32,418 bases of DNA from Lentisphaerales bacterium (GTDB lineage: Bacteria; Verrucomicrobiota; Lentisphaeria; Lentisphaerales; Lentisphaeraceae). Made by a program: the position numbers and the translations under genes. The notes below the pieces were generated by a model. It was not told the origin of the DNA. It saw only the letters and a list, made by a program, of their open reading frames with translations, and did not search any database. The stretch spans positions 1 through 32,418 of the forward strand of contig JAKVBD010000060.1 of assembly GCA_022446985.1 (NCBI GenBank). The letters are read 5' to 3'. Shown piece by piece: positions 24,764 through 32,418 of the stretch; the stretch's first letter is position 1, and the number at the start of each line of letters is the position of its first letter.

Positions 24764-25879
24764 TTATCCTTTGTTAATCTTATCAAACAATTCAAGTATT
24801 ATCGGATTGAGTATGATACTCGATGTGTAGCCAATGACCAGTCCGGCACAACTGAGAATCACCCATTCAGCACAAATTAATCGATGGAAATAGAGTTTCT
24901 CAGCTCCTAATCGATCAAGTAGTTGTTTTTCTTTATTACGCAATTTGAGCTGTAGGTAAATTAACAAAATCAAACACAGAAAAAGCAGACTGCTGACCAA
25001 AATGAGGACCATACTGAAGAGCTGGTCCAGTTGAAAGATCATATTTAGAAAACTTCTCAATCCGGCTTCTGGTTGAATGACGTGAATTTTGTTTTGAGCT
25101 GAGATTTCAGCTTTAATCATCGTTGAATCTTTGGTGCTTTTTGGCGAAATAAGTGCCGATGTGACCGGATACTTATTTTCATCGCCATGGAAGTGAAATG
25201 TCTTTAGAGTTTCTGGAGTGAACTCGATCATTTTAATTCCAAGGTCTGGCCCTTCTGTTTCAGGGGAGTGTGAATGACCCAGGCCATGAACAGTCCAAAT
25301 GGTTTTCATACTGGTGAAGATAGCTTTGTCATCTGGAGAGTCTGTTTTAGAAAGGATGCCACAGACAGTAAGTTGTACAGAAGTTGAGCCAGCTGGGTCA
25401 AAAATATTTGTTGGTTCAGTTACAGTTTTATCGCCAACTTTTAAGCCAAGACTTTTAGCAACATCGTGCCCTAAAATACATTCACCCATTTGTGTGAATG
25501 CTCCTCCAGAAGCGAAGCTAAGCTGACGAAGGTCAAAGTATTCAATCTCAGTACCGATTAGTGCATGACCACTAACTGAATAAAGGTTGAATTGAGTGGC
25601 AACCGCTGCTTTTTCTCGAATAGGTTTTAAGTCACCAATCTGAATGAATGAGCTGTTTCCCTGGCGGAAATAGAGGGAGTCCATAATGAGGTCAACATTT
25701 GCTCCTTTACGGCCAGCAACTAAAAAATTCCCTTGTGTTCTATTCAGCAGGCGTTCAGCATAGCTGTCCAGAGCAGAAGTAAGTAAAAGAAAGATTAGGC
25801 AACTCAAAGCAATAGCTAAGGTAATTATAGAGGAAAGAACCTTGTGGTGCAGTATTCTTTTTAGGGCCAGATCAAGCAT
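24764..25879 (-). CDS. FtsX/MacB-type ABC permease of metal locus
   Basis: About 371 aa from the ATG at 25879 (MLDLALKRILHHK), chosen because GGAG lies 6 bases upstream; the frame is open to 25891. One transmembrane helix near the N-terminus (about 15-35) is followed by a large extracytoplasmic MacB-like domain, then two C-terminal helices (about 285-310 and 335-360). The usual fourth helix of this family is not visible. The domain has His-rich stretches, HGLGHSHS and FHFHGDENKYP, unlike typical lipoprotein-sorting LolC/E. With the ATPase and the ZnuA-like protein it probably handles a metal or metal complex. Confidence 0.8.
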   Translation of the reverse strand: MLDLALKRILHHKVLSSIITLAIALSCLIFLLLTSALDSYAERLLNRTQGNFLVAGRKGANVDLIMDSLYFRQGNSSFIQIGDLKPIREKAAVATQFNLYSVSGHALIGTEIEYFDLRQLSFASGGAFTQMGECILGHDVAKSLGLKVGDKTVTEPTNIFDPAGSTSVQLTVCGILSKTDSPDDKAIFTSMKTIWTVHGLGHSHSPETEGPDLGIKMIEFTPETLKTFHFHGDENKYPVTSALISPKSTKDSTMIKAEISAQNKIHVIQPEAGLRSFLNMIFQLDQLFSMVLILVSSLLFLCLILLIYLQLKLRNKEKQLLDRLGAEKLYFHRLICAEWVILSCAGLVIGYTSSIILNPIILELFDKINKG

Positions 25880-26528
25880 GTGCATCTCCATTTAGAGAGG
25901 CCAAGTCGATAGTTCTGTCGAACATTTCGAGCTGATTTATATCATGAGTGATCATCACCAGGGTTGCGTCATTTGCTTTACACTGATCGACCAAAAGTTC
26001 TGTAACAGCAAGACTGTTTTTAGGGTCGAGGCTACTTGTTGGTTCATCTGCTAGTATAATTCTCGGTTTAACTAGCAATGCGCGACAGATAGCGACGCGT
26101 TGCTTTTCACCTTCAGAGATTTGCGCCGGCTTTTTGTTAATGATGGAACTGATTCCACAACTTTCGGTAAGAGAAGTTAGCCTTTGCTGATCAATTTTAA
26201 GACCAAGTAGTTTTGCGGGAAGGCATATGTTGTCTTTTAAAGAAAGGTAGTCCAGTAAGGCAGAATCCTGCAAGATCATGCCTACTCCAGAAAGTCTGAG
26301 AGCTCTTCTTTGTGAGTCGGTTAATTGATTAATTTGTTGATCAAACAACTGCACCGAGCCATTTTCAATCGGTAATTCTGCAGCAAGTATTTTCATAAGA
26401 GTTGATTTACCGGAACCACTGGGGCCGGTTAGTGCAACTGCGTGATGTTCGAGTATATAAAGATCAGGAATATTGAGTGAAAAATCATCTTCAGGATAGC
26501 TGAATTTGAGGTTGTTGACTTTAATCAT
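25872..26528 (-). CDS. ABC transporter ATP-binding protein (LolD/MacB-like)
   Basis: A 218-aa ATPase. Walker A is GPSGSGKST (35-43), the signature motif ISEGEKQRVAICRALL (SEGEK where SGGQ is usual), Walker B RIILADEPTSSLDP, and H-loop VMITHD. Length and wording fit the LolD/MacB/FtsE group that pairs with FtsX-type permeases. The start overlaps the upstream gene stop (ATGA type at 26525-26528), and the stop lies just inside the permease start region, so expression is coupled. Confidence 0.9.
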   Translation of the reverse strand: MIKVNNLKFSYPEDDFSLNIPDLYILEHHAVALTGPSGSGKSTLMKILAAELPIENGSVQLFDQQINQLTDSQRRALRLSGVGMILQDSALLDYLSLKDNICLPAKLLGLKIDQQRLTSLTESCGISSIINKKPAQISEGEKQRVAICRALLVKPRIILADEPTSSLDPKNSLAVTELLVDQCKANDATLVMITHDINQLEMFDRTIDLASLNGDAHA

Positions 26529-27739
26529 TTTTTTGAGACCTCATAAACTGGTAAAATTTGTCCCTCAGTTATCAACCATTTGTTATCTTCGTAGTTAAGC
26601 GTGAAGATTGCTGAGTATGAAAGGTTTTTGGGGTGAATATGGTTTTTATGGCGAATGAGAGCCTGAATTTCCCAGTCACATTTTATTTCATAGTCGTTAA
26701 TTTTTTCGATGTGGTTTAAGTCGATTTTTTCGACAATTTTGAACACTTCATTATTAACAAAAATACTTTTGTGAAGATCTTGGTAAGACTTATCCAAAAA
26801 GTCCTTGGAGGCGACGTTTGCCAATTGATCATAGAGTTTTTCTGATTGTGAAATTCGCAGACAGTTATAGATCGTATTTAAGCGGTTTTTGATGATTGGT
26901 TTGAGTTCTTTAGTTTCTGGGAGTTGGGCGGCTTGAACAGTTTTGTATTCAGTAAAATCAGTCACGTAAATGTAGGCACTTAAGTTTATGACTGCCAGGA
27001 TGGTGATTGCTTGTCTGACTTTGTGGTCATTTGAGAATACCCAGTAGAGAAAAATAAGTCCGAAACCAACGGCTGCTGTTTGGAAAGCGTAATCAAAATG
27101 ATTGGTGACGATTTCCTTTTTCTCAATTATTTGAGCTTTGGGCTCAGTAGTTAAACCACCAGAATTTTTCCATACAAAGGATGGCTTAGAAGAGGAGTTT
27201 CGAAGTGTAATGGTTTCTGGTCCAACGTAAGTGAGGACAATTTCGTAAGATTCAGGAGAGGGGTTTCCTCCATATTCTTTTTCCAGATCCAGTAAAATAT
27301 CTGGATAAATGAGCCATTTTCCTGAAAGTTCTTTTGCATGCATTGGAGTAGAGAAGAGTAAGACAATACTTATGTCAACATCTGTAACAAAATGCATGCC
27401 GAGTGGCAGAGGTTCGTCATTTTTATCATAGCTTATTTCGACTTCTTTCAGGAAGATTGGTAGCTTCTGTTCCTCGTGCTGAAATTCAATGAACTTATCT
27501 TTTTTTTCGAGAATAAATTGTTTTAGGAGGTCTGCCTGTCTTTCATGGTAAAGATCGATACCTAAAAAATCCATTTCAAAGTATTCTTGAAGGAGGCTCA
27601 ATGAACAAAAAATATGGACTTCCAAAGGGCGGGAGTCATCGTAAATCGCCAGACCGCTGATCTTTGCCGGCTCTTTGTGGGCCATTGCAAAATTGACCAT
27701 AAGAAGTATATTTGCGCATATGATATATATGTATTTCAT
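26525..27739 (-). CDS. Membrane-anchored protein of metal ABC locus, unknown function
   Basis: A 404-aa protein: signal peptide (about 1-20), an extracytoplasmic domain (about 21-210), two transmembrane helices (about 213-262), and a C-terminal NTF2-like-looking domain (about 275-404). The C-terminal part has IYNCLRISQSEKLYDQLA, CDWEIQALIRHKNHIHPKN and YEDNKWLITEGQIL. I recall similar 'membrane helix plus YD.LA / C.W / H.H.R.N' proteins beside MacB-like permeases and metal-binding proteins in marine bacteria, but cannot name the family. It is first in the operon. A His-containing motif (RHKNHIH) could touch metal; that is speculation. Confidence 0.6.
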   Translation of the reverse strand: MKYIYIICANILLMVNFAMAHKEPAKISGLAIYDDSRPLEVHIFCSLSLLQEYFEMDFLGIDLYHERQADLLKQFILEKKDKFIEFQHEEQKLPIFLKEVEISYDKNDEPLPLGMHFVTDVDISIVLLFSTPMHAKELSGKWLIYPDILLDLEKEYGGNPSPESYEIVLTYVGPETITLRNSSSKPSFVWKNSGGLTTEPKAQIIEKKEIVTNHFDYAFQTAAVGFGLIFLYWVFSNDHKVRQAITILAVINLSAYIYVTDFTEYKTVQAAQLPETKELKPIIKNRLNTIYNCLRISQSEKLYDQLANVASKDFLDKSYQDLHKSIFVNNEVFKIVEKIDLNHIEKINDYEIKCDWEIQALIRHKNHIHPKNLSYSAIFTLNYEDNKWLITEGQILPVYEVSKK

Positions 27740-27843
27740 AATCTAATAGACTGCTGAACTTATGCTTCGTCTACAAGTTTTATTTGATCCTCCCTCATAT
27801 ATTAAATATTTTAGTTATTAAGAATAATTAAGAGAAAATTTGC

Positions 27844-28440
27844 ATGAGCGAAAGCCTACACACCCGAAAGACGTTGATTGAAAATGTTCGAAAATTAAAA
27901 GATGATGATTCCTGGGAGGATTTTGTTCACTATTACCGAGCCTATATTTTTGCAGTGATTCAAGGCATGGGTTTGAGTAATCAGGAAGCTGAAGATTTAT
28001 CACAGAAAGTACTTCTTAAACTTTGGAAGAAGTTACCTGATTTTGAGTACCGCCCGGGAAAGTGTAAGTTTCGGACATGGCTTTGTACGGTTATCCGTAA
28101 TGTGGTCATCTCTGAAATTCGCTCCTTGAGCAGTCGAGGTAAAGGATACCAGAAGTTTAAGGATAATGTCGATGAGGAGGCCACCTTTTCTTTACCGGAA
28201 ATTGAACAATTGGCCAATCAGGAGTGGAAGGCTCACATAGGTAAGTTGGCTTGGGAGAATATTAAAGATTCTTTAAGTGATAAGGTAATCGAGGCCTTTC
28301 TGCTTTTTTCAGAAGGGGTTTCAACACCGGAAATTGCCGAGAAACTAAATGTCGAGGCAAACACAGTAAATGTTTATAAGAAAAGAGTTCGTGAAAAGCT
28401 TTTAAAGGAAATCAATCTTTTGGATAGCGAGCTAGGCTAA
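27844..28440 (+). CDS. ECF-type RNA polymerase sigma factor
   Basis: A 198-aa sigma-70 family protein. Region 2 (about 22-90) has FVHYYRAYIFAVIQGMGL, EAEDLSQKVLLKLWKK and the promoter-melting helix FRTWLCTVIRNVV. Region 4 (about 135-190) has the helix-turn-helix VSTPEIAEKLNVEANTVNVY followed by KKRVREKL. The TRKTLIENVRKLKDDDSWEDF opening is typical of ECF factors in planctomycetes and Lentisphaerae. No anti-sigma gene is next to it. It diverges from the metal ABC operon across 104 bases and may regulate it or itself; that is inference. Confidence 0.9.
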   Translation: MSESLHTRKTLIENVRKLKDDDSWEDFVHYYRAYIFAVIQGMGLSNQEAEDLSQKVLLKLWKKLPDFEYRPGKCKFRTWLCTVIRNVVISEIRSLSSRGKGYQKFKDNVDEEATFSLPEIEQLANQEWKAHIGKLAWENIKDSLSDKVIEAFLLFSEGVSTPEIAEKLNVEANTVNVYKKRVREKLLKEINLLDSELG

Positions 28441-28443
28441 GGC

Positions 28444-28821
28444 TCACTTACAGGCGATGCAGGAAATTTCAATTTTCACAAGCTTTGGAAGATTAGCGAC
28501 TTCGACTGCTTGGCGAGCAGGTTGTGGTTCAGCCGTAAAATACTCAGCATAAATTTCATTTACTACTGCAAAATCGTTTATATCGCTGAGAAAAACTTCA
28601 GCTTTAACTACATTTGAAAAATTACATCCAGCTTTGTTCAAAATTGCACCAATGTTATCAAGTACACGACGAGTTTGGATCTGGATGTCATCTTCGACAA
28701 TTTGACCATTTGCTGGATCAATTGGAATTTGGCCTGATACAAATACAAAACCGTTCGCTTCAATTGCCTGTGAATACGGGCCAATTGCTGCGGGAGCTTT
28801 ATCGGTAGAAATTTTCTTCAT
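28444..28821 (-). CDS. ridA: RidA family reactive intermediate deaminase
   Basis: A 125-aa YjgF/YER057c/UK114 protein of standard length. It starts [19 protein letters not shown] and has [14 protein letters not shown], then [20 protein letters not shown] and the signature [20 protein letters not shown] with the active-site Arg and Glu. RidA hydrolyses enamine/imine intermediates such as 2-aminoacrylate released by PLP enzymes. Its ATG overlaps the stop of the receiver-like gene (ATGA), and it meets the sigma factor gene tail to tail with a 3-base gap. Confidence 0.95.
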   Translation of the reverse strand: MKKISTDKAPAAIGPYSQAIEANGFVFVSGQIPIDPANGQIVEDDIQIQTRRVLDNIGAILNKAGCNFSNVVKAEVFLSDINDFAVVNEIYAEYFTAEPQPARQAVEVANLPKLVKIEISCIACK

Positions 28822-29189
28822 GAGTTGGTTAATCTTGTAACTAAGTCTGTAAGCAGTTGAATGTTAAAGTTGTCTTTAATCATAACTGCATCGAAATTTT
28901 TATGAGCCGGCTCAGGATCAGTGCCTTTGCTAAGAACGCCTAGTACAGGTAGAGCTTTAGTTCTTTCTGCATCTTGTAAAGACTTCTTCAAAAATTCAGA
29001 GAATGACTTAGGATGCTGACATTCATCGTAGACAATCATATCTAACTCATTGATAGTTTTGTTGCCTAACTTTGATATATCTTCGTGGTCATTGATGTGG
29101 AAAACCTCAAAACCGTCTATGAAAAAGACTCTGGTAAAGAAATCCTTCAAAAATTCATCTTTTTCGACTAATAAAATAGTTTTGAACAC
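28818..29189 (-). CDS. Degenerate response-regulator receiver protein
   Basis: About 123 aa from a GTG at 29189 ([18 protein letters not shown]), with GAGAGG upstream; the frame is open to 29252. The fold pattern is CheY-like: TILLVEKDE in place of the acidic 'vDDD' start, LDMIVYDE with the Asp at the phosphoacceptor strand, and AVMIKDNF where 'KPf' is usual. So some catalytic residues are kept and the surroundings are altered; phosphorylation is uncertain. There is no output domain. It is coupled to ridA by a 4-base overlap and diverges from proS. Confidence 0.65.
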   Translation of the reverse strand: MFKTILLVEKDEFLKDFFTRVFFIDGFEVFHINDHEDISKLGNKTINELDMIVYDECQHPKSFSEFLKKSLQDAERTKALPVLGVLSKGTDPEPAHKNFDAVMIKDNFNIQLLTDLVTRLTNS

Positions 29190-29296
29190 TGTGTTCCCGA
29201 CCTCTCTAAAGACAGCTGTAATTTCGAATATATGTGTTAGTTTACAGGGCAAATTAGAGTTTATAAATACTAAAAGTCAAATTCAGAAGAAAAATT

Positions 29297-31027
29297 ATGA
29301 AACTATCGAAGCTTATCGGCCAGAGAATCAAGGAGACCCCTAAGGACGCTCAGAGTGCAAGTCACATCTTTTTGATTCGTGGTGGATACATCAGACCTCT
29401 ATCAACCGGTATCTATACTTTGCTCCCATTAGCAAAGCGTATTATCTCTAAGATCGAGAGCATTATTCGCGAAGAGATGAATAAGATTGAAGGTCAGGAA
29501 ATTACTATGCCGCTTGTCAATCCTGCCGAAATCTGGCAGGAAAGTGGCCGCTACCAAAGTGTTGATCAGACTCTTCTAAAGTTCAAAGACAGAAATAACA
29601 AAGACATGGTTTTGGCCATGACTCACGAAGAAGCAGTCTGTCACATGGCACGTACTGAAATCACTTCTTATAAGCAGATGCCAAGCATGGTTTACCAAAT
29701 TCAAACTAAATACCGTGATGAGGCTAGAGCTCGTGCCGGTTTGATTCGTGTTCGTGAGTTTACCATGAAAGATGCTTACTCTTTCCATGAAAGCGATGAA
29801 TGCCTGGCGTCTTATTATGATAGAGCTCACCAGGCTTATGAAAACATATTTAGACGTTTGGGCATGAAAGAAGTCCTTTCTATTGAGTCAGATGCCGGTA
29901 TGATCGGTGGATCTGTATCTCACGAATTTATGGCAGTTTCTGAAATCGGTGAAGATACCATTATCGCTTCCCCTTGCCGTAAGTATCTTGCTAACCGTGA
30001 AATCGCGACTTCTCCTTTCGTAATCAAGAATGAAGACGCACTTGAACTGGAAAAAGTTTATACTCCGGATGCCGAGTCTATAGAAGATGTGGCAAAGTTC
30101 CTGGGAACCGAAGAAAGTGACAGTTGTAAGGCTGTGCTTTATCAATCAAATGATATCGATGAATTGATCTTTGTAGTGATTCGTGGCGATATCGAAGTGA
30201 ATGAAGTGAAAGTTAAAAATTACTTGAAAATCAATTCACTTTTCCCTGCAGAAGATGACAAGATTAAAGAATGTGGTGCTGTTCCAGGTTACGCTTCGCC
30301 AATGGGGACTAATCTTGAAAATGTTAAACTTATCGTGGACCCGACAGTTAAGAATTCTTCAAACCTTGTAGCCGGTGCGAATGAAGCCGGGTATCACTAC
30401 AAAAACTTTAATTTCGACCGCGATTGTGGCGCTGTTGGTGAAGTTGTAGATGTGGCGACTGTAAGAGCCGGCGATCCTTGCCCAGTAACTGGTGACCCTA
30501 TTGAAGAACTTCGTGGTATTGAGGTTGGTAATATCTTTCAGCTTGGGACTAAATACTCAGAAGCGATGAATGTTAAGTATCTCGATAAAAATGGTAAATC
30601 TCAAACTGCTATCATGGGTTGTTACGGAATCGGTGTTGGCCGTGCGCTTGCTTCCGTTTGTGAACAGTCTAACGACAAGTGGGGGCCGGTTTGGCCATTG
30701 GCAATTGCACCATTCCAGCTGCACATCGTTGCTCTGAATATGAAAAAGTCAGATGCCGTCAAAGAAAAAGCTGATGAACTTTACGAAAAGCTAACAGCTG
30801 CTGGTATCGAAGTTATCTATGATGATCGCGATGTGAAAGCAGGTTTTGCTTTTAACGATGCTGATCTCATTGGTGTACCATACCGGGTTGTAGTTTCACC
30901 TAAGACTCTTGATCAAGACAGTATTGAGTTTAAAACCCGCGATGGTGAAATTAAAGAAATGATTTCAGCAGATACTGCTGTTGAATATTTAGAGAAATTA
31001 ATCAAAGAAAAGCTTTCTGAAATTTAA
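29297..31027 (+). CDS. proS: Prolyl-tRNA synthetase (bacterial long type)
   Basis: A 576-aa class II aminoacyl-tRNA synthetase that charges tRNA-Pro. The start is KLSKLIGQRIKETP and the catalytic core has PLSTGIYTLLPLAKRI, motif 2 region YRDEARARAGLIRVREFTMK and motif 3 GCYGIGVGRALAS. An editing (INS, YbaK-like) domain sits between motifs 2 and 3 (about 225-385), with the C-terminal anticodon-binding domain in the last 100 residues (LHIVALNM to the end). The length matches the ProS type with an internal editing domain. An AGAAGAA ribosome site precedes the ATG and a strong terminator follows. Confidence 0.97.
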   Translation: MKLSKLIGQRIKETPKDAQSASHIFLIRGGYIRPLSTGIYTLLPLAKRIISKIESIIREEMNKIEGQEITMPLVNPAEIWQESGRYQSVDQTLLKFKDRNNKDMVLAMTHEEAVCHMARTEITSYKQMPSMVYQIQTKYRDEARARAGLIRVREFTMKDAYSFHESDECLASYYDRAHQAYENIFRRLGMKEVLSIESDAGMIGGSVSHEFMAVSEIGEDTIIASPCRKYLANREIATSPFVIKNEDALELEKVYTPDAESIEDVAKFLGTEESDSCKAVLYQSNDIDELIFVVIRGDIEVNEVKVKNYLKINSLFPAEDDKIKECGAVPGYASPMGTNLENVKLIVDPTVKNSSNLVAGANEAGYHYKNFNFDRDCGAVGEVVDVATVRAGDPCPVTGDPIEELRGIEVGNIFQLGTKYSEAMNVKYLDKNGKSQTAIMGCYGIGVGRALASVCEQSNDKWGPVWPLAIAPFQLHIVALNMKKSDAVKEKADELYEKLTAAGIEVIYDDRDVKAGFAFNDADLIGVPYRVVVSPKTLDQDSIEFKTRDGEIKEMISADTAVEYLEKLIKEKLSEI

Positions 31028-31041
31028 TTTCCTTAAATCTT

Positions 31042-31071
31042 GCCCGTCGGGAATCCCCGGTGGGCTTTTTT
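31042..31071 (+). terminator. Intrinsic terminator after proS
   Basis: Stem GCCCGTCGGG-aatc-CCCGGTGGGC (10 pairs, two G-U) followed by TTTTTT, 15 bases after the proS stop. Confidence 0.9.
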
Positions 31072-31141
31072 GTATTTAGGTGTTGAATATACATGACACG
31101 CAGCTAGCGTTATAGCTGAGATAAAAATGTCGCAGTATTGA

Positions 31142-32418
31142 ATGGATAAAATTTTACTCATAGACGATGACCGCAGTGCACTTGCGCTGATATCGAGAAT
31201 GATAACAGCACTTGGCTATGAATGTGTCGCTGTTCGTGACCCTCGCGAAGGCCTTGAATTACTGAAGACTGATAAGTTTGCAGTGGTTATTTCTGACCTT
31301 GTTATGCCTGAAATTGATGGTCTTGAAGTTCTTAAGCAATCATTACGAATAAATAAAAACCTGCAAGTCATTCTTATTACGTCGATGAGTGAATTGGCAC
31401 CTGCTGTTGAAGCGATTAAATCTGGTGCAGCGGATTACATTCAAAAACCACTTAATCGCGATCAGATTAAAGCTGCCTTAGTTAGAGTTATTCAGAAAAA
31501 GAAACTGGTAGATGAAAACCGTCAGCTAAAAGCCCGCTTGGATCACTACAATAATCTTTACGATATGATTGGCAGAAGTGATGCCATGATGAAAATTTTC
31601 AAGACTATTGAAAGAGTTGCTGAAACAAATGCCAGCGTGCTCATTCATGGTGAAAGCGGTACTGGTAAAGAAATGATTGCCAAGGCTATTCACAAGATGA
31701 GTAACAGAAGACATAGGTCATTTGTCGGAGTTGATTGTGTCGCTATTCCTAAGGAGCTTTTTGAAAGTGAGCTTTTTGGTTATGAAAAGGGTGCTTTTAC
31801 CGGTGCACAGGGAGTTCGCAAAGGTTTATTAGCAGAAGCAAATTCAGGAACATTCTTTTTTGATGAAGTCACAGAGATTGATTACGCCGTTCAGGCAAAG
31901 TTATTACGTGTACTGCAAGAGCGTAAGTACCGTCGAGTCGGTGGTCGCGAGCTTCTGGATTTAGATATACGAGTATTGGCTGCTACGAGACGAGATCCTT
32001 TAGAAGCTGTTGAGCAGGGCGTTTTTAGAGAAGACCTTTACTATCGTCTAAACGTTCTTCCCATAGAGTTGCCGCCTTTGAGAGAGAGGCGAGAAGATAT
32101 ACCTTTGATGGTCGAGTCTTTTATAAATGAGTATCGTGAAGAGTATAACGCTGAGATGGATATTTCAGCAGATGCCATGCTTAAAATTCAGGCTTACCAT
32201 TGGCCGGGTAATGTTCGTGAATTACGTAACATGATTACTCGCTTGTGCATTATGGCGACAAATAATCAGATTGAGATCGAAGACCTTCCCCTAAACATCA
32301 ATCAATTTAATCGAATCAACCTTAACTTTGAATGGTTAAGTAATCTAAAATTCAAAGATGCCAAAGAAAAATGGCTTGAGGGTTTTGAGATAAAATATAT
32401 CGAACATGTACTCGACAG
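31142..32418 (+). CDS. Sigma-54-dependent response regulator (NtrC family), 3' end outside window
   Basis: 425 codons from ATG at 31142 to the window edge, no stop reached. An N-terminal receiver domain has LLIDDD (5-10), phosphoacceptor Asp52 in VVISDLVMPEIDG and Lys102 in YIQKP. The AAA+ domain has Walker A GESGTGKE (170-177), the sigma-54 contact loop GAFTGA (217-222), Walker B GTFFFDEV (236-243) and an arginine-finger region YYRLNVLPIELPPLRERRED. WPGNVRELRN closes the domain. The Fis-type DNA-binding domain should lie past 32418. It activates sigma-54 promoters after phosphorylation by a sensor kinase not seen here. Confidence 0.95.
   Translation, partial: MDKILLIDDDRSALALISRMITALGYECVAVRDPREGLELLKTDKFAVVISDLVMPEIDGLEVLKQSLRINKNLQVILITSMSELAPAVEAIKSGAADYIQKPLNRDQIKAALVRVIQKKKLVDENRQLKARLDHYNNLYDMIGRSDAMMKIFKTIERVAETNASVLIHGESGTGKEMIAKAIHKMSNRRHRSFVGVDCVAIPKELFESELFGYEKGAFTGAQGVRKGLLAEANSGTFFFDEVTEIDYAVQAKLLRVLQERKYRRVGGRELLDLDIRVLAATRRDPLEAVEQGVFREDLYYRLNVLPIELPPLRERREDIPLMVESFINEYREEYNAEMDISADAMLKIQAYHWPGNVRELRNMITRLCIMATNNQIEIEDLPLNINQFNRINLNFEWLSNLKFKDAKEKWLEGFEIKYIEHVLD

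Noticed and set aside
28421..28443. Bidirectional terminator between the sigma factor and ridA
   Set aside because: Only a 4-bp stem (GAGC/GCTC) with no T-run.

Overview
The window reads as low-GC Gram-negative chromosome from the PVC superphylum, most likely a Lentisphaera-like marine bacterium. This is inference from several clues. The prepilin N-termini carry an F/Y-T-L-L-E motif without the usual glycine before the cleavage site. The sigma factor is of the short ECF type common in planctomycetes and relatives. An outer membrane is implied by a secretin, a TonB-dependent receptor and lipoproteins. No tRNA, rRNA or CRISPR array was seen.

Layout. 1-512: left end of an IS66-family element, running off the window. 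610-996: 3' half of a cytidylate kinase gene, a remnant. 1107-11186 (minus): a nine-gene type IV pilus / type II secretion-like operon. Read from its promoter the order is large major pilin, terminator with a tandem repeat, small pilin, oversized pilin, PilM/N-like fusion, PilO-like, PilT-like ATPase, PilC/GspF platform, PilP/GspC-like protein, secretin. The PilB/GspE-type assembly ATPase lies apart at 19808-21244. 11394-15429 (minus): a MoxR ATPase / DUF58 / membrane transglutaminase cassette; the last gene seems broken near its 3' end by a one-base deletion in an A-run.

15706-19623 (minus): an iron-uptake-like locus of TonB-dependent receptor, small membrane protein and PepSY-type membrane protein. 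The receptor has two in-frame TGA codons and no normal start codon at its signal peptide. The PepSY gene is cut by an in-frame TAA. The locus looks recently inactivated, unless these are sequencing errors or readthrough sites.

21432-21827: a small cytochrome c'-like protein. 21922-27739 (minus): a tight operon of a membrane-anchored protein, LolD-like ATPase, FtsX/MacB-type permease, ZnuA/TroA-like His-rich metal-binding lipoprotein, and uvrB. The metal-binding protein paired with a MacB-type permease instead of a ZnuB-type permease is the most interesting system here; it recalls the Zrg-type zinc uptake loci of Vibrio. Divergent from it is an ECF sigma factor (27844-28440). Then come ridA and a degenerate receiver-domain protein (minus), proS with a strong terminator (plus), and a sigma-54-dependent response regulator (31142 to the window end).
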